Positions 7,813 to 17,272 of a DNA stretch of 64,000 bases are shown in pieces. The notes under the pieces were generated by a model. The model was not told the DNA's origin. It worked only from the letters and a program-made list of their open reading frames with translations, and made no database searches. Made by a program: the position numbers and the translations under genes. Source of the stretch: Streptomyces decoyicus (GTDB lineage: Bacteria; Actinomycetota; Actinomycetes; Streptomycetales; Streptomycetaceae); NCBI RefSeq assembly GCF_019880305.1, contig NZ_CP082301.1, positions 4,464,001 to 4,528,000 on the forward strand, given 5' to 3'. How positions within the stretch are numbered: position 1 is the stretch's first letter; each line of letters begins with the position of its first letter.

Positions 7813-9444
7813 CTACCCCTCGAAGTACGCCGCGAGCAGCACCACGTCCTCCTCCGACGACGGATCGTCCAGGCCCTGCGGCAGCATCGTGCGCACGATG
7901 TGGTCGACGACCGCCTCCGGATCATGGCGGCTCCCCGCCGGGACGCCAGCGGCGGCCGCGTGCAGCCGGGTGAAGGCACGGTCCATGGGCTCGCCGGTGC
8001 GGTGCAACAGCCCGTCGCTGTAGAGCAGCAGGGTCTCGCCGCCGGCCGGCTCGATCTCCACGCTCGGCGCTTCCCAGCAGGCCAGCATGCCCAGCGGCGC
8101 GGACAGCGAGGTCTCCACGAACTCGGTCCGCAGCGCGCCGAGGATCAGCGGCGGGCAGTGGCCGGCTCCGGCCAGTACGAGCTTGCGGGGGAAGGGGTCG
8201 GCGATGCCGCCGGGCATCACCGTGCCGGGCGGCGGCTCGGTGAAGGCGAAGAGCGCGGTGGCGCTGCGGGCCGGCTCGGTCAGCCGGAGCAGCAGTTCGA
8301 GGTCGGAGAGGACCGCGACCGGATCCTCGCCCTCCATGACGGCGTAGGCGCGCAGGGACGCCCGCAGCCGCCCCATGGCCGCCACCGCGCTCGGCCCGGA
8401 GCCGGTCACCGAACCGACGGCCAGGCCCAGTGCGCCGTCGGGCAGCGGCAGCGCGTCGTACCAGTCGCCGCCGCCGCGGGGCCCGGTGCTGTGCCGCACC
8501 GCGAGGCGTACGCCGGGGATCCGCGGCAGCCGCTGCGGCAGCAGCTCCGCATGGAGGGTCCGCATGGCCTGGTGGCTGCGGTGGAGTTCGAGGAGCCGGG
8601 CGAGGTGCTCGGCGGCGTGCGCGCGGTAGAGGCCGACGAGGTGGCGCTGGCGTTCGGTGGGCTCGGCCGGTTCGTCGTAGAGCCAGACCGCGGCACCGGT
8701 CCTGCCGAGGGGTTCGGCGGAGAGCGGGACCGCGTAACTGGCGGCGTACCCGAGCCGGGCGGCGACCTCGCGCAGGCGGGGGTCGAGGTCCTTCTCACCG
8801 GGGATGTCCGGTTCGGCGATCTCGGTGCAGGGTCCGGCCTGGGCGTCGTCGCGGGGGCCGGCGGTACGGCCCTCGCCGCGCGTCTCGTGACGGGTGTCGT
8901 CGAGCGGGTCGGTCCGGGCGTCGTCGCCGGGGTCCCGCTCCGGGAGGCCGTCCAGTATCCGCGCGTACGACAGGGCGCGGCGCGGGATGGTCTCGATATG
9001 ACCGATCTCGGCGTGGCCGAGGCCGAGGCCGACGGTGGTCTCCGGGCCGAGGCCGTCGGACGGTGCGAGGACGACCAGACCGCGGCGCGCCCCGACCAGG
9101 GAGGCGCCGGCGCGCAGCAGCTCGTGGAGGGCGTCGCCCAGCGTACGGGTGCGCGCGAGCTGTTCGGTCAGGTCGTGCAGGGTGCTGAGGTCGGAGATCC
9201 AGCCGGCCAGCCGGTCCTGCACGGCGGCGAGTTGGTCGACGGCGGAGACGTCGGGGGCGGCGCCGGATACGGAGTCGGGTGCGGTGCCCCGGGGAGCGTC
9301 CGCAGGGGTGCCGGGCAAGCCGTCTGACGGGGTGTCGGCGGCAGGGTCCGCGGCGGTTTTTGCCACGCGCGGGTCGACAGTGTGCGCGGGAGCGGGCAGA
9401 GCTGGTTCGATTCCAGCCACTTTCGGTACGTGCGGGGCGGTCAT
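7813..9444 (-). CDS. PP2C/SpoIIE-family serine phosphatase with GAF-like sensor
   Basis: A 543-residue protein. Residues about 1-75 are disordered and Ala/Pro-rich. Residues about 80-290 look like a GAF sensor domain interrupted by an Asp/Arg-rich loop. Residues about 310-540 are a SpoIIE-type PP2C domain, with RGGGDWYDALPLPDG near its start, LAGAGHCPPLIL and LLLYSDGLLHRTGE. Such proteins dephosphorylate anti-sigma-factor antagonists in partner-switching systems. No anti-sigma partner is adjacent. No strong ribosome site precedes the chosen ATG, so a start further in is possible. Confidence 0.88.
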   Translation of the reverse strand: MTAPHVPKVAGIEPALPAPAHTVDPRVAKTAADPAADTPSDGLPGTPADAPRGTAPDSVSGAAPDVSAVDQLAAVQDRLAGWISDLSTLHDLTEQLARTRTLGDALHELLRAGASLVGARRGLVVLAPSDGLGPETTVGLGLGHAEIGHIETIPRRALSYARILDGLPERDPGDDARTDPLDDTRHETRGEGRTAGPRDDAQAGPCTEIAEPDIPGEKDLDPRLREVAARLGYAASYAVPLSAEPLGRTGAAVWLYDEPAEPTERQRHLVGLYRAHAAEHLARLLELHRSHQAMRTLHAELLPQRLPRIPGVRLAVRHSTGPRGGGDWYDALPLPDGALGLAVGSVTGSGPSAVAAMGRLRASLRAYAVMEGEDPVAVLSDLELLLRLTEPARSATALFAFTEPPPGTVMPGGIADPFPRKLVLAGAGHCPPLILGALRTEFVETSLSAPLGMLACWEAPSVEIEPAGGETLLLYSDGLLHRTGEPMDRAFTRLHAAAAGVPAGSRHDPEAVVDHIVRTMLPQGLDDPSSEEDVVLLAAYFEG

Positions 9445-10143
9445 GGCCGACGGCTATCGTCGCGCCAGGCATTACCCCAGGTCAGGCCGCTATTTGGTAG
9501 GGAGTGAGGCATTTTGTTGAGTGACGTTGTGCGGTACGGGTGGCCGCTCAATTTCCTCAATAGCATCGCAAACCCCCATGTCATGCTGCTCCGCTATTAA
9601 TGCCTCCACATGTACACGCACCAGCGATGTGATGTCCAGCATTGTCCCCATGGGGTTTGTGGTGTCAACGAGGTCTGGGGATTGGCCTGAAAATAGCCCC
9701 CCGAGCGTCAATTTAAGGTCGACTGACGGCGATCAGCAGCGCGTCATCACCACAGTGGCGGGTACGTACTCGGAAAGGTGCGGGTCAGTTGGCGCCGCAC
9801 CGGAACTCTCCGGCGGGCACTGGCGTCTAACACGCCGACGGCCGCGACGCACTCCCAAGCGGCGGGGGCTGCACCACGGAAGCGCAAGCGCCATACGCAC
9901 GCCACCCCTCGCCATGTTTCACGCTCGGCTTTCGGCGTGATGCGCTGCCTTGTACACGCGGTGACCAGTGATCCACGTGGCGTGATCGATGCGCGATCGA
10001 CCCCGGGTTCCACGGCCGGGCCGCAGGACACGCCCCACAACGGCACGAAGCGGCACGGCGCGAAACGATGGTGAACCGGACCTGTAGTGCCATGTAGTGC
10101 GATGGACAAAGCCCTCGGCGTTAACGGAAAGGAACGAGCGCTC
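9445..10143. other. Long intergenic region with one weak small ORF
   Basis: About 700 bases between the phosphatase and the prim-pol-like gene. The segment 9500-9760 is noticeably less GC-rich than its surroundings. The minus frame 9490-9651 could encode 53 residues starting Met-Gly-Thr-Met-Leu-Asp and containing CDAIEEIER. Its composition is protein-like, but codon use is not typical and no ribosome site is visible. The rest shows no convincing gene or RNA. Confidence 0.35.
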
Positions 10144-10854
10144 ATGCGCGAGATCCTCGGAAGGCGACGCAAGCTCCTGTTCCGGCGCGGCGGAAGGTCG
10201 GCGCAGCTCGGTGCGGCGCTCCATTACGCCACCGAGTGGCAGTGGCCGGTTCTTCCCGGTGTGGGACTCAGGTCCGCCGGCCGGCAGCCGGCCGGCGCCC
10301 GGCTCGGCCTCGGCGAGCGGGTCGCCCGTCGGTGCAGCTGTCCCGACCCCGACTGTGTGGTGCCCGGCGCGCACCCCTTCGACCCCGGTCTGCTGGCGGC
10401 CACCACCGATGCCCGGATGGTGCGCTGGTGGTGGACGAACCGCCCCGATGCCCCGGTCGTGCTGGCCACCGGCGACCGCGCGCCCTGCGCGGTGAGCCTG
10501 CCCGCCGTCGCCGGTGCCCGCGCCCTGGCGGCCCTGGACCACTTCGGTGTGCGGCTCGGCCCCGTGGTGGCCACGCCCACCCGCTGGTCGCTGCTCGTAT
10601 CGCCGTACGGCCTACCGGAGTTGGGTGAGCTGCTGCACTCCCAGGACTGGGTGCCCAGCTCGCTGCGGTTCCACGGCGAGGGTGGCTATGTGGTGCTCCC
10701 GCCCTCCCAGATCGGCTCCGGCCGGGTCCGCTGGGAGCGGCCGCCGGCCGTCACTCCTGCCGCGCCCTGGCTGCCGAAGGTGGCCACGATCGTGGACGCA
10801 CTGGTCACGGCGAGCACCAGCACCCCCGACGGCGGCAGCCGCCTCGCGTACTGA
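10144..10854 (+). CDS. Degenerate prim-pol (bifunctional primase/polymerase-like) protein
   Basis: A 236-residue protein. It resembles the N-terminal prim-pol domain of Streptomyces 'bifunctional DNA primase/polymerase' proteins: an opening with A-L-H-Y-A-T-E-W-Q-W-P-V, a C-S-C-P-D-P-D-C motif, and the A-H-P-x-D-P...WWTNRPDAPV block. The usual catalytic D-x-D and the later histidine motif (compare GIDLD and GGRHLWF in the 21686-22867 protein) are replaced here by SLPAV and TRWSLLV. It is probably not an active polymerase. ATG 10144 was chosen; ATG 10102 is an alternative. Confidence 0.75.
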   Translation: MREILGRRRKLLFRRGGRSAQLGAALHYATEWQWPVLPGVGLRSAGRQPAGARLGLGERVARRCSCPDPDCVVPGAHPFDPGLLAATTDARMVRWWWTNRPDAPVVLATGDRAPCAVSLPAVAGARALAALDHFGVRLGPVVATPTRWSLLVSPYGLPELGELLHSQDWVPSSLRFHGEGGYVVLPPSQIGSGRVRWERPPAVTPAAPWLPKVATIVDALVTASTSTPDGGSRLAY

Positions 10855-11257
10855 CACCTGCGGCTGCCTGCGGTGCCTGCGGATGCCTTGGGCGCCCGCT
10901 CCCCGGGCGCCCCGTCCTGTGCGGGCGCCCGCCGTGCGTGGGTGCCCGCCGTCGCGTGGGTGCCCGTCGCGCCGGGCGGCTCGGCCGTCCCCCGCGAGCG
11001 ACCGACGGTCGGGTGGTCGGACGGGTGGACGGGAAGTCGGGCGGGCGGCAGGGTCGGCCGGTCGGTCGAGCGGGACGACGTACCCGGGTGACGGGGGCGG
11101 ACGAAACAACCCGCGACGGATCACCCGTACGGGTGTGACCTGCCCCGATCTCTTGGGGAAACGGGGGTCCGGGTGCCCGGGGGCACCCTCGCCGGCCGAT
11201 AGGTTCGGCCTACTGTCAAGCCGCCGTCAGCGGCATCTTCAATCGCAGGTGGGGCCC
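10855..11257. other. Intergenic, G/C-rich low-complexity stretch
   Basis: About 400 bases with repeated GGGTGCCCG-like words in the first half. A probable promoter and an AGGTGGGG ribosome site at about 11248 precede the secreted protein at 11258. No gene or RNA seen. Confidence 0.5.
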
Positions 11258-11881
11258 ATGCAGCGTGCGCAGAAATTCCGCATGATCGGGCTCGCCGGTA
11301 CGGCGCTGCTTGCCATCGCCGTGCCGCTGGGCGCCGCGATGGCCGGCCCGGCAGGCACCTCGGCTCCGGAAACGGGGTCCGGGGAGGCAGCCAAGGCCGA
11401 AAACAGCTCCACGGCGGAAACGGAAGACACGTCTGAAAACGGCCCCAAGCCGGGCAAGCGGACCGCTGCCGCCTCCACGAGGCAGGCCGGCTCCCTCGCC
11501 CGCCCCGGCCTGCCGCACCTCACCGGCCGCACCTCCCGCTGCGGCCCCGAACTCACCGCTCCCCAGGGGATCGAGGCCCAGACCTGCGTGCTCGCCGAGG
11601 ACGGTCTGACCTGGGGGCGTACGTACTACCGCAACCGCACCGGTGACCGGCTGCGCGCCGTACTGACGCTGCTGCGGCCCGACGGCAGGACCGTCCAGGT
11701 GAACTGCGAGGTACCACCGGGCGGGGTGCCGGGCTTGTGCGAGACGCCCACCGCCCCGACCGTGCACAGGGGCCGGCTGGCGTACGCCGCGGTCGCGGAG
11801 ATCGCCGATGCGGCGGGGGAGCGGCTGCTGCTGCGCTCCGGCAGCAACTCGTCCGCGGAAGGCGGCGGTTCGGTCCACTGA
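11258..11881 (+). CDS. Secreted protein with Ala/Ser/Thr-rich linker, unknown function
   Basis: A 207-residue protein. Residues 1-30 form a Sec signal peptide: a basic start, the hydrophobic core GLAGTALLAIAVPLGAAMAG, and a small-residue cleavage region. A charged, probably disordered segment follows (about 31-80). A folded C-terminal part has four cysteines (in SRCGPE, AQTCVL, VNCEV, GLCET), consistent with two disulfides outside the cell. AGGTGGGG just before the ATG is the ribosome site. A strong terminator follows at 11941. I do not recognise the family. Confidence 0.75.
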   Translation: MQRAQKFRMIGLAGTALLAIAVPLGAAMAGPAGTSAPETGSGEAAKAENSSTAETEDTSENGPKPGKRTAAASTRQAGSLARPGLPHLTGRTSRCGPELTAPQGIEAQTCVLAEDGLTWGRTYYRNRTGDRLRAVLTLLRPDGRTVQVNCEVPPGGVPGLCETPTAPTVHRGRLAYAAVAEIADAAGERLLLRSGSNSSAEGGGSVH

Positions 11882-11940
11882 GGGCGCGGGCGCGAGAGTC
11901 GACGGAGCCAAGCGGAATGCTTGGTTCCGGACATGGAAGC

Positions 11941-11985
11941 GCCCGGTCGCTGGCGACGGGGGATGCACCAGCGACCGGGCTTCTA
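11941..11985. terminator. Bidirectional terminator hairpin
   Basis: A perfect 13-bp stem (11941-11953 with 11968-11980) and a 14-base loop, sitting between two convergent genes. Confidence 0.8.
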
Positions 11986-12129
11986 GAACCGTAACAAGAG
12001 ATCGGCAGTTCGCAAATTCGATCGTGGATTTCCGGACGCCTATTTACCGGCAGGTACGGGGAGTTGTGACAGGCGTCACGCAGGGGGTTCCCCGGAGGCG
12101 TCCGGTCCGCATGGTCGGGGGCGGCGCGG

Positions 12130-13098
12130 TCAGCTCAGGGTGACCTGACGGTTGGTGAGGCCGCCGCGTGCCCGCCGCTCCTCCGGGGTCAGCGGGGCGT
12201 CCGTCGCCAGTGCCTGGGCCAGCCGCTCGGCGAAGGCCTCGGCCGGCTTGGCGACGTCGTCGGCGCTCATCGACGAGGGCAGGTCCCAGACCGGAACGAC
12301 CAGGCCGTGGGCACGGAACGAGCCCACCAGACGGGTGCCCTCACCGAGCGAGGTGGCGTCCGCGGCGTGCAGCCGGGCGAGGGCGTCCAGCAGCTGCTCC
12401 TCGGGGTGCGCGGTGACCCAGCGCAGATGGTTCTTCTCCGGGGCCTCGCACCAGTACGCGCCCTCCAGCCCGGGGATCCGGGCGGTCGGGATGGCCGCGG
12501 CGTTGGCCCGCTCCAGGGAGGCGGCGACCTCGCCGGTGGCGTTCTCGGCGTTCTCCACCCAGAACTCGAAGCCGGTGTGGACGGTCGGCTCGAAAGCCGC
12601 GTCGGGGTCGAGCAGATCCTGGAGCCGCGGACCGTCGGCGGTGTGCCGCTCGGCCGCTACCGGGTTGCCGGGCTCCGTGGCCAGCGCGCGCTGAAGCGTG
12701 TCCGCGAGGTCGCGGCTGAGGTCGCCGGAGGCGGTGTCGTTCTGGAGGCCGAGCAGCACCGCTCCGTTGTCGCGGCGCAGCGCGGGCCAGGCCATCGGCA
12801 GCACGGTCGCCAGCGTCACGGACGGGACGCCCTCGGGCAGCCCGCCCTTCAGCGTCAACTCGGCGGTGGCGGCGGGCACCAGCTCGCGCATCGCCACCCA
12901 GTCGCACTCACCGGGCAGGCCCTCGAAGGGGCGCTGCACGAGCTCGGTGGCGGCGTGCGCCGCCTGTCGCCCGTGACAGGCCTTGTACCGGCGGCCGGAG
13001 CCGCACGGACAGGGCTCACGGGCGCCGACGACCGGCACCTCGCCGTCCCTGATCTGCGGTGCTGCGGCCTGGGGCTGGGGACGGCGCTTCTTGGCCAT
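12130..13098 (-). CDS. DUF5926-type protein with SEC-C zinc motif
   Basis: A 322-residue protein beginning MAKKRRPQ, with a ribosome site AGGAG upstream. Residues about 28-45 hold the SEC-C motif EPCPCGSGRRYKACHG, a Cys-x-Cys...Cys-His zinc site also found at the C-terminus of SecA. The remainder matches, as far as I recall, the conserved actinobacterial DUF5926 family. Molecular function is not known; cytoplasmic location is expected. It is convergent with the secreted-protein gene and shares its terminator. Confidence 0.85.
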   Translation of the reverse strand: MAKKRRPQPQAAAPQIRDGEVPVVGAREPCPCGSGRRYKACHGRQAAHAATELVQRPFEGLPGECDWVAMRELVPAATAELTLKGGLPEGVPSVTLATVLPMAWPALRRDNGAVLLGLQNDTASGDLSRDLADTLQRALATEPGNPVAAERHTADGPRLQDLLDPDAAFEPTVHTGFEFWVENAENATGEVAASLERANAAAIPTARIPGLEGAYWCEAPEKNHLRWVTAHPEEQLLDALARLHAADATSLGEGTRLVGSFRAHGLVVPVWDLPSSMSADDVAKPAEAFAERLAQALATDAPLTPEERRARGGLTNRQVTLS

Positions 13099-13241
13099 GG
13101 CGACGGTGTCTCCTGGTCGATCCTGGGCGTACGGACGCGTTTCGGCGCGAGCCTAGAGGATTGCGTACGAGGCCGCGCTCGTTGCGTACCGGGCCGTGTC
13201 CCGCCTGGGTGCGGCGGGCGTCGGCGTGTCCCGGGGTGCCG

Positions 13242-13832
13242 CTACGTCAGATCGTCGAAGTCCGGGAAGCCCGCGGTCAGCGGCCGCCCGGTGCTCAGGC
13301 CCGCGCCCGTGGGGAGCGAGGCCGGCAGATCCGGCATCAGGTCCACGCGCGTAGCGAACGCGCCTTGAAGCGAGAGCACCGCCCAGACCGTGACCTCGCC
13401 GGCGACGGTGTCCCGTACGCCCCAGTCCTTGGCGAGCGAGCGGATGATCGCCAGCCCGCGGCCGCCGCGCGCCGTGACCGACGGAGTGGCCGGAAGTGGT
13501 CGGGTCGGGCCGCCGCCGTCCGTGACCGCGACGGTCAGTCTGCCCTGCGCATCAATTCGCCAGGAAGCCCGGACGGATGCCGGGGGGGCGTCCTTTGTGC
13601 CGGGCGTTACGGAACCCGGTGATCCGTTTTCGTATATCGGACGCGCATGGCGACACGAATTACTCAACAGCTCGGAAAGAACGAGCACCGCGTCATCGAC
13701 GACGGTGTCCTGAACTCCACTTGCCAACAGCTCTTCTCGCATGCGTCGTCTGGCCATGCCCACACCCACTGGACCATGAGGTACGGCCATGATCGACGAC
13801 GTCGGCACCTCTTGTGCCACCACCAACGCCAC
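13242..13832 (-). CDS. Anti-sigma-factor-like ATP-binding protein (HATPase/RsbW type)
   Basis: A 196-residue protein with a GHKL/HATPase fold: the N-box LSELLSNSCRHA, the G1 box VTDGGGPTRPL and the GGRGLAII G2 box. Such stand-alone domains in Streptomyces act as anti-sigma factors or their kinases. The start is GTG 13830-13832, reading VALVVAQEVPTSS, which has AAAGGAGG 8 bases upstream. The longer frames upstream lack a ribosome site. An S/T/P-rich insert separates the N-box from the G1 box. No antagonist or sigma gene is adjacent. Confidence 0.88.
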   Translation of the reverse strand: MALVVAQEVPTSSIMAVPHGPVGVGMARRRMREELLASGVQDTVVDDAVLVLSELLSNSCRHARPIYENGSPGSVTPGTKDAPPASVRASWRIDAQGRLTVAVTDGGGPTRPLPATPSVTARGGRGLAIIRSLAKDWGVRDTVAGEVTVWAVLSLQGAFATRVDLMPDLPASLPTGAGLSTGRPLTAGFPDFDDLT

Positions 13833-13972
13833 CCCCGAGACCTCCTTTGCCCCACGCCACGGGATGAATGCCCCAATGGACTGGACCGGAAACCGGCCAA
13901 GCGGCACGCAGTGACGCATTGGACATAAGCGAATACGGCCCGAATGCGCCGGTGCACACCCTGTGAGGAGCT

Positions 13973-14818
13973 TTAGCCAAGGCCGAGTTGCATTCGTACC
14001 TGCTTGGGGCGATTTGTAATGACCGCGTCCACGCCCAATTCCTGGCACAGCTCGACATCGGCGGTGTCATTGACGGTCCAGACGTGGACCCGGTGGCCGG
14101 CCTGGTGCGCCCTGGCGACGTACTCGGGGTGCGCGCGCAGGATCCGTATTCCGGGTCCCGCGATGCCGACGCCGGGCGGGAGCCGGCCGTCGCGGTGCCG
14201 CGGCGTGAGGAATTGCATCAGGTAGACGCCGGGGATGCCGGGCGCCGCGGTCCGTACGCGGTGCAGTGAGCGCGCCGAGAAGCTCATGACCCGGACCTGG
14301 GAGGTCCGGTCGGCCCGCGTGGCCGGTTTGGTGTGTCCGAACCGGGCGAGCAGCTCGACCAGCCGTTCCTCCACCTGTCCGGCCCAGCGGGTGGGGTGTT
14401 TGGTCTCGATGGCCAGCTCGACCCGGCGGTCGGCGTCGGCGACCAACTCCAGCAGCCGCTCCAGCGTCAGTACGGAGGTCCGCTCGGGATCCTCGTGCTG
14501 CCGGTCCGGGGCCTCGTTCGCGGCCCCGTCGCCCTTCCAGGAGCCGAAGTCGAGCGTGGCCAGGTCGGCGAGTTCGAGGGCGGAGACCGGTCCGCGCCCG
14601 TTCGAGGTGCGGTTCACCCGCCGGTCGTGGACGCAGACGAGATGGCCGTCCGCGGTCAGCCGGACATCGCACTCCAGGGCGTCGGCGCCGTCCTCGATCG
14701 CTCTGCGGTAGGCGGCGAGCGTGTGTTCCGGAGCGTCCTCCGAGGCACCGCGGTGGGCGACGACGGAGATGGCGGGACGGCCGGGACCGGCGTCCTGGGC
14801 GGGGCGTGCATAGGTCAC
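13973..14818 (-). CDS. Glycerophosphodiester phosphodiesterase
   Basis: A 281-residue TIM-barrel enzyme of the GDPD family. It shows the opening VVAHRGASEDAPEHT with the catalytic His-Arg, the ECDVRLTADGHLVCVHD block containing the metal-binding Glu/Asp and second catalytic His, and the late VHVWTVND and GVDAVITNRP motifs. It hydrolyses glycerophosphodiesters to glycerol-3-phosphate and an alcohol. No signal peptide is obvious with the GTG start at 14816-14818, so it is probably cytoplasmic. It lies upstream of the HATPase gene on the same strand, 140 bases apart. Confidence 0.92.
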   Translation of the reverse strand: MTYARPAQDAGPGRPAISVVAHRGASEDAPEHTLAAYRRAIEDGADALECDVRLTADGHLVCVHDRRVNRTSNGRGPVSALELADLATLDFGSWKGDGAANEAPDRQHEDPERTSVLTLERLLELVADADRRVELAIETKHPTRWAGQVEERLVELLARFGHTKPATRADRTSQVRVMSFSARSLHRVRTAAPGIPGVYLMQFLTPRHRDGRLPPGVGIAGPGIRILRAHPEYVARAHQAGHRVHVWTVNDTADVELCQELGVDAVITNRPKQVRMQLGLG

Positions 14819-15442
14819 CGCGTTATCGTGCCATCCACCGCTGCCGGGCCGCCGGGCGCATACCCCGAGGTGCGGAACAGGGGATGCGCCGGTTTTGTCC
14901 GGCATAAAGGATGAGGGGACAGTCACAGCCTCGGCTTACGGCGCTCTGACGCGCGGTGGGAAAGGGTGGAAGGGAGACTCGCCCCTACCGGCCGGCCCGC
15001 GGTGTCCGGAGCGGCCTGCGGACCGGGACTCGCGACAGCCCCGATACGCGGGACGGGGCCTGCGGTCATGGCCGCGGGCCCGGACCGGCGGACCGGGACT
15101 CGCTCGTACCGCCCGGATCCTTGATCCTGGAGTACGGGTTCCGCGTCGACCGGCACGGCGAGCTGCACGACCCGGAGGGCCCGCCAGGCCCGCCGGACCG
15201 GACGACAGGACCTGGCGGCCCTCGGGCCTCCGAACGCAACAACCGCACACCCGGCGGGCCGCACGGTCCGCCGGCCCGTAAGACCGCACCATCCGGACGC
15301 ACCCCCAGGGTCCGGCCGAACTGCAAGCCCCGGAAGAAACGGCCCGCCCCCGGCACTCAGACATGGCTGAGGCCCCGGGCGGACAGGAGACCCTCCTGCC
15401 AGGGCCGTGGGCGCCGACAGTCGTGAAGCTGAGGAGAGAGCT
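14819..15442. other. Long G/C-rich intergenic region before the HtrA-like gene
   Basis: About 620 bases between divergent genes. It contains a repeated GGACCGGGACTCGC word (near 15014 and 15091) and several open frames of extreme Pro/Gly/Arg composition that look like shadows. The promoters of both flanking genes must lie here. A GAGGAGAG ribosome site at 15431 serves the downstream gene. Confidence 0.45.
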
Positions 15443-16966
15443 GTGAGCACCGAGAACGAGGGAGCCGCCGTCCCGTCGGAGGCCAAGCCGCCGACCGGGC
15501 CGCAGCCGGACAGCGCGTCCGCCTCCGGCGCCCGGACTCCCGGCGCCCCGCCCGCGCCGGGCGCTCGGCCCGCGGCGCCCCCGCCGCCGGACTTCGCACC
15601 GACCGTCGTCCCGACCTCCGGCGACTTCGAGGAGCCGGGCCCCATGCCGCCCGCCTACGGCGCCGGACACCCCCGGCACCCCGGCTACGGCCACCCCGGC
15701 GACGACCCCGCGGCCGAGCAGACCAGCCAGTTCCCCACCTACTCGGCAGCCGGCCCCGGAGCGGGCGCCGGCGGCTGGGGCCAGCAGCCTCCCTACGGTG
15801 GCGGCGGCGACCCCTGGGGCACGGCAGCCATCCCTGCCCCCAAGCGGCGCAACGGCGGCCTCATCGCCGCCGTCCTGGTGGCCGCGCTGGTCGCCGGCGG
15901 TGTCGGCGGCGGTATCGGCTTCTGGGCCGCGGGCCAGAACGACGGCGCGTCCACGACGGTCTCCGCGTCCGGCGACCCCGGGGCACTGAACCGCAAGCCC
16001 ACGTCCGTCTCCGGGATAGCGCAGAAGGCGCTGCCGAGCGTCGTGACGATCGAGGCACAGGGTGCCACCGGCGACGGGGGCACGGGCACCGGCTTCATCT
16101 ACGACAAGCAGGGCCACATCCTCACCAACAACCACGTCGTCGCCAGCGCGGCCAATGGCGGCAAGCTCACCGCGACGTTCTCCAACGGTAAGAAGTACGA
16201 CGCCGAGGTCGTCGGCAACGCCCAGGGCTACGACGTCGCCGTGATCAAGCTGAAGAACGCCTCCGGCGCCCCGCTCAACCCGCTCCCGCTGGGCAAGTCC
16301 TCCCATGTGCAGGTCGGCGACGCCACGATCGCCATCGGCGCACCCTTCGGCCTGTCCGGCACGGTCACCACCGGCATCATCAGCGCCAAGGACCGCCCGG
16401 TGGCCTCCAGCGACGGCGGCGGCACCAGCGCCTCCTACATGAGCGCCCTCCAGACGGACGCCTCGATAAACCCCGGCAACTCCGGCGGCCCGCTGATGGA
16501 CGCCGGCGGCAATGTCATCGGCATCAACTCCGCCATCCAGTCGGCCGGCAACGGCGGCGGAATGGGCGGCGAGTCCCAGCAGTCCGGCAGCATCGGCCTG
16601 GGCTTCGCGATCCCCATCGACCAGGCGCGGCGGGTGGCACAGGACCTGATCAAGACCGGTAAGCCGGTCTACCCCCAGATCGGCGTCCAGGTCGGCATGC
16701 GGGACACCGGCAACGGCGCGACCATCGCCAAGACCGGCAACAACGGTTCCGAAGCGGTCACCCCGAACGGCCCGGCCGACAAGGCGGGCCTCAAGCCCGG
16801 CGACACCATCACCAAGCTCGACGACACGGTGGTCGACAGCGGCCCCACCCTCATCAGCGAGATCTGGCAGCACAAGCCCGGCGACGAGGTCACCCTGACC
16901 TACAAGCGCGCCGGCAAGGAGCACACCACCCAGGTCACCCTGGGCCAGCGCACAGGCGACAAGTGA
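15443..16966 (+). CDS. Membrane-anchored HtrA/DegP-like serine protease with PDZ domain
   Basis: A 507-residue protein. Residues 1-135 are cytoplasmic, disordered and Pro/Gly-rich. One transmembrane helix spans about 139-161. The trypsin-like domain follows, with the triad His231 (TNNHVV), Asp264 (GYDVAVIKL) and Ser347 (NPGNSGGPL). A C-terminal PDZ domain spans about 405-500, with PNGPADKAGLKPGDTI. The protease domain faces the outside and presumably handles misfolded envelope proteins. GTG 15443 is chosen because GAGGAGAG lies just upstream. tRNA-Ser follows within 50 bases. Confidence 0.93.
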   Translation: MSTENEGAAVPSEAKPPTGPQPDSASASGARTPGAPPAPGARPAAPPPPDFAPTVVPTSGDFEEPGPMPPAYGAGHPRHPGYGHPGDDPAAEQTSQFPTYSAAGPGAGAGGWGQQPPYGGGGDPWGTAAIPAPKRRNGGLIAAVLVAALVAGGVGGGIGFWAAGQNDGASTTVSASGDPGALNRKPTSVSGIAQKALPSVVTIEAQGATGDGGTGTGFIYDKQGHILTNNHVVASAANGGKLTATFSNGKKYDAEVVGNAQGYDVAVIKLKNASGAPLNPLPLGKSSHVQVGDATIAIGAPFGLSGTVTTGIISAKDRPVASSDGGGTSASYMSALQTDASINPGNSGGPLMDAGGNVIGINSAIQSAGNGGGMGGESQQSGSIGLGFAIPIDQARRVAQDLIKTGKPVYPQIGVQVGMRDTGNGATIAKTGNNGSEAVTPNGPADKAGLKPGDTITKLDDTVVDSGPTLISEIWQHKPGDEVTLTYKRAGKEHTTQVTLGQRTGDK

Positions 16967-17009
16967 CGCGCTAGTCTGATCCCGCGACACTTGCACACCG
17001 GTGTTGCGG

Positions 17010-17096
17010 GGAGGCTTGCCCGAGCGGCCTAAGGGAACAGTCTTGAAAACTGTCGTGGCGGCAACGTCACCGTGGGTTCAAATCCCACAGCCTCCG
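17010..17096 (+). tRNA. tRNA-Ser(TGA)
   Basis: An 87-base class II tRNA. The acceptor pairs GGAGGCT with AGCCTCC, the anticodon stem is ACAGT/ACTGT with loop CTTGAAA, and the anticodon TGA is at 17044-17046. A long variable arm is present and the T-loop is GGTTCAAATCC. CCA is not encoded. Confidence 0.95.
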
Positions 17097-17117
17097 CAGA
17101 GGTAGATGAACATGCAG

Positions 17118-17166
17118 GTCGGAGCGGGTTCCGGTACTTCCGGGGCCCGTTCCGACTGCGTTTTCG
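17118..17166 (+). terminator. Terminator of tRNA-Ser
   Basis: An 11-bp stem (17118-17128 with 17146-17156, one G-U pair) followed by GCGTTTTCG. Confidence 0.6.
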
Positions 17167-17181
17167 AGGTCCGGAACCGGC

Positions 17182-17224
17182 GAAGGGGCCGCGTCCGCCG
17201 GACTGTGGCGGGCGCGGCCCCTTC
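17182..17224. terminator. Strong hairpin between tRNA-Ser and the PepSY gene
   Basis: An 18-bp stem with one G-U pair and a 7-base loop (17182-17199 with 17207-17224). It probably terminates the convergent PepSY gene as well. Confidence 0.7.
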
Positions 17225-17272
17225 GGGCTCTGGGGGGAGGCTTCAGGCAGGTGGCTGTGGCCTGATGTCTGA

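Noticed and set aside
14956..15426. A 156-codon plus-strand frame upstream of the protease
   Set aside because: Contains a short protein-like stretch (GSLILEYGFRVDRHGELH) but is otherwise Gly/Pro/Arg low complexity with no ribosome site; not enough to call a gene.
14936..16996. A long minus-strand open frame
   Set aside because: Antisense to the HtrA-like protease, which has a complete catalytic triad; no motifs on the minus strand.
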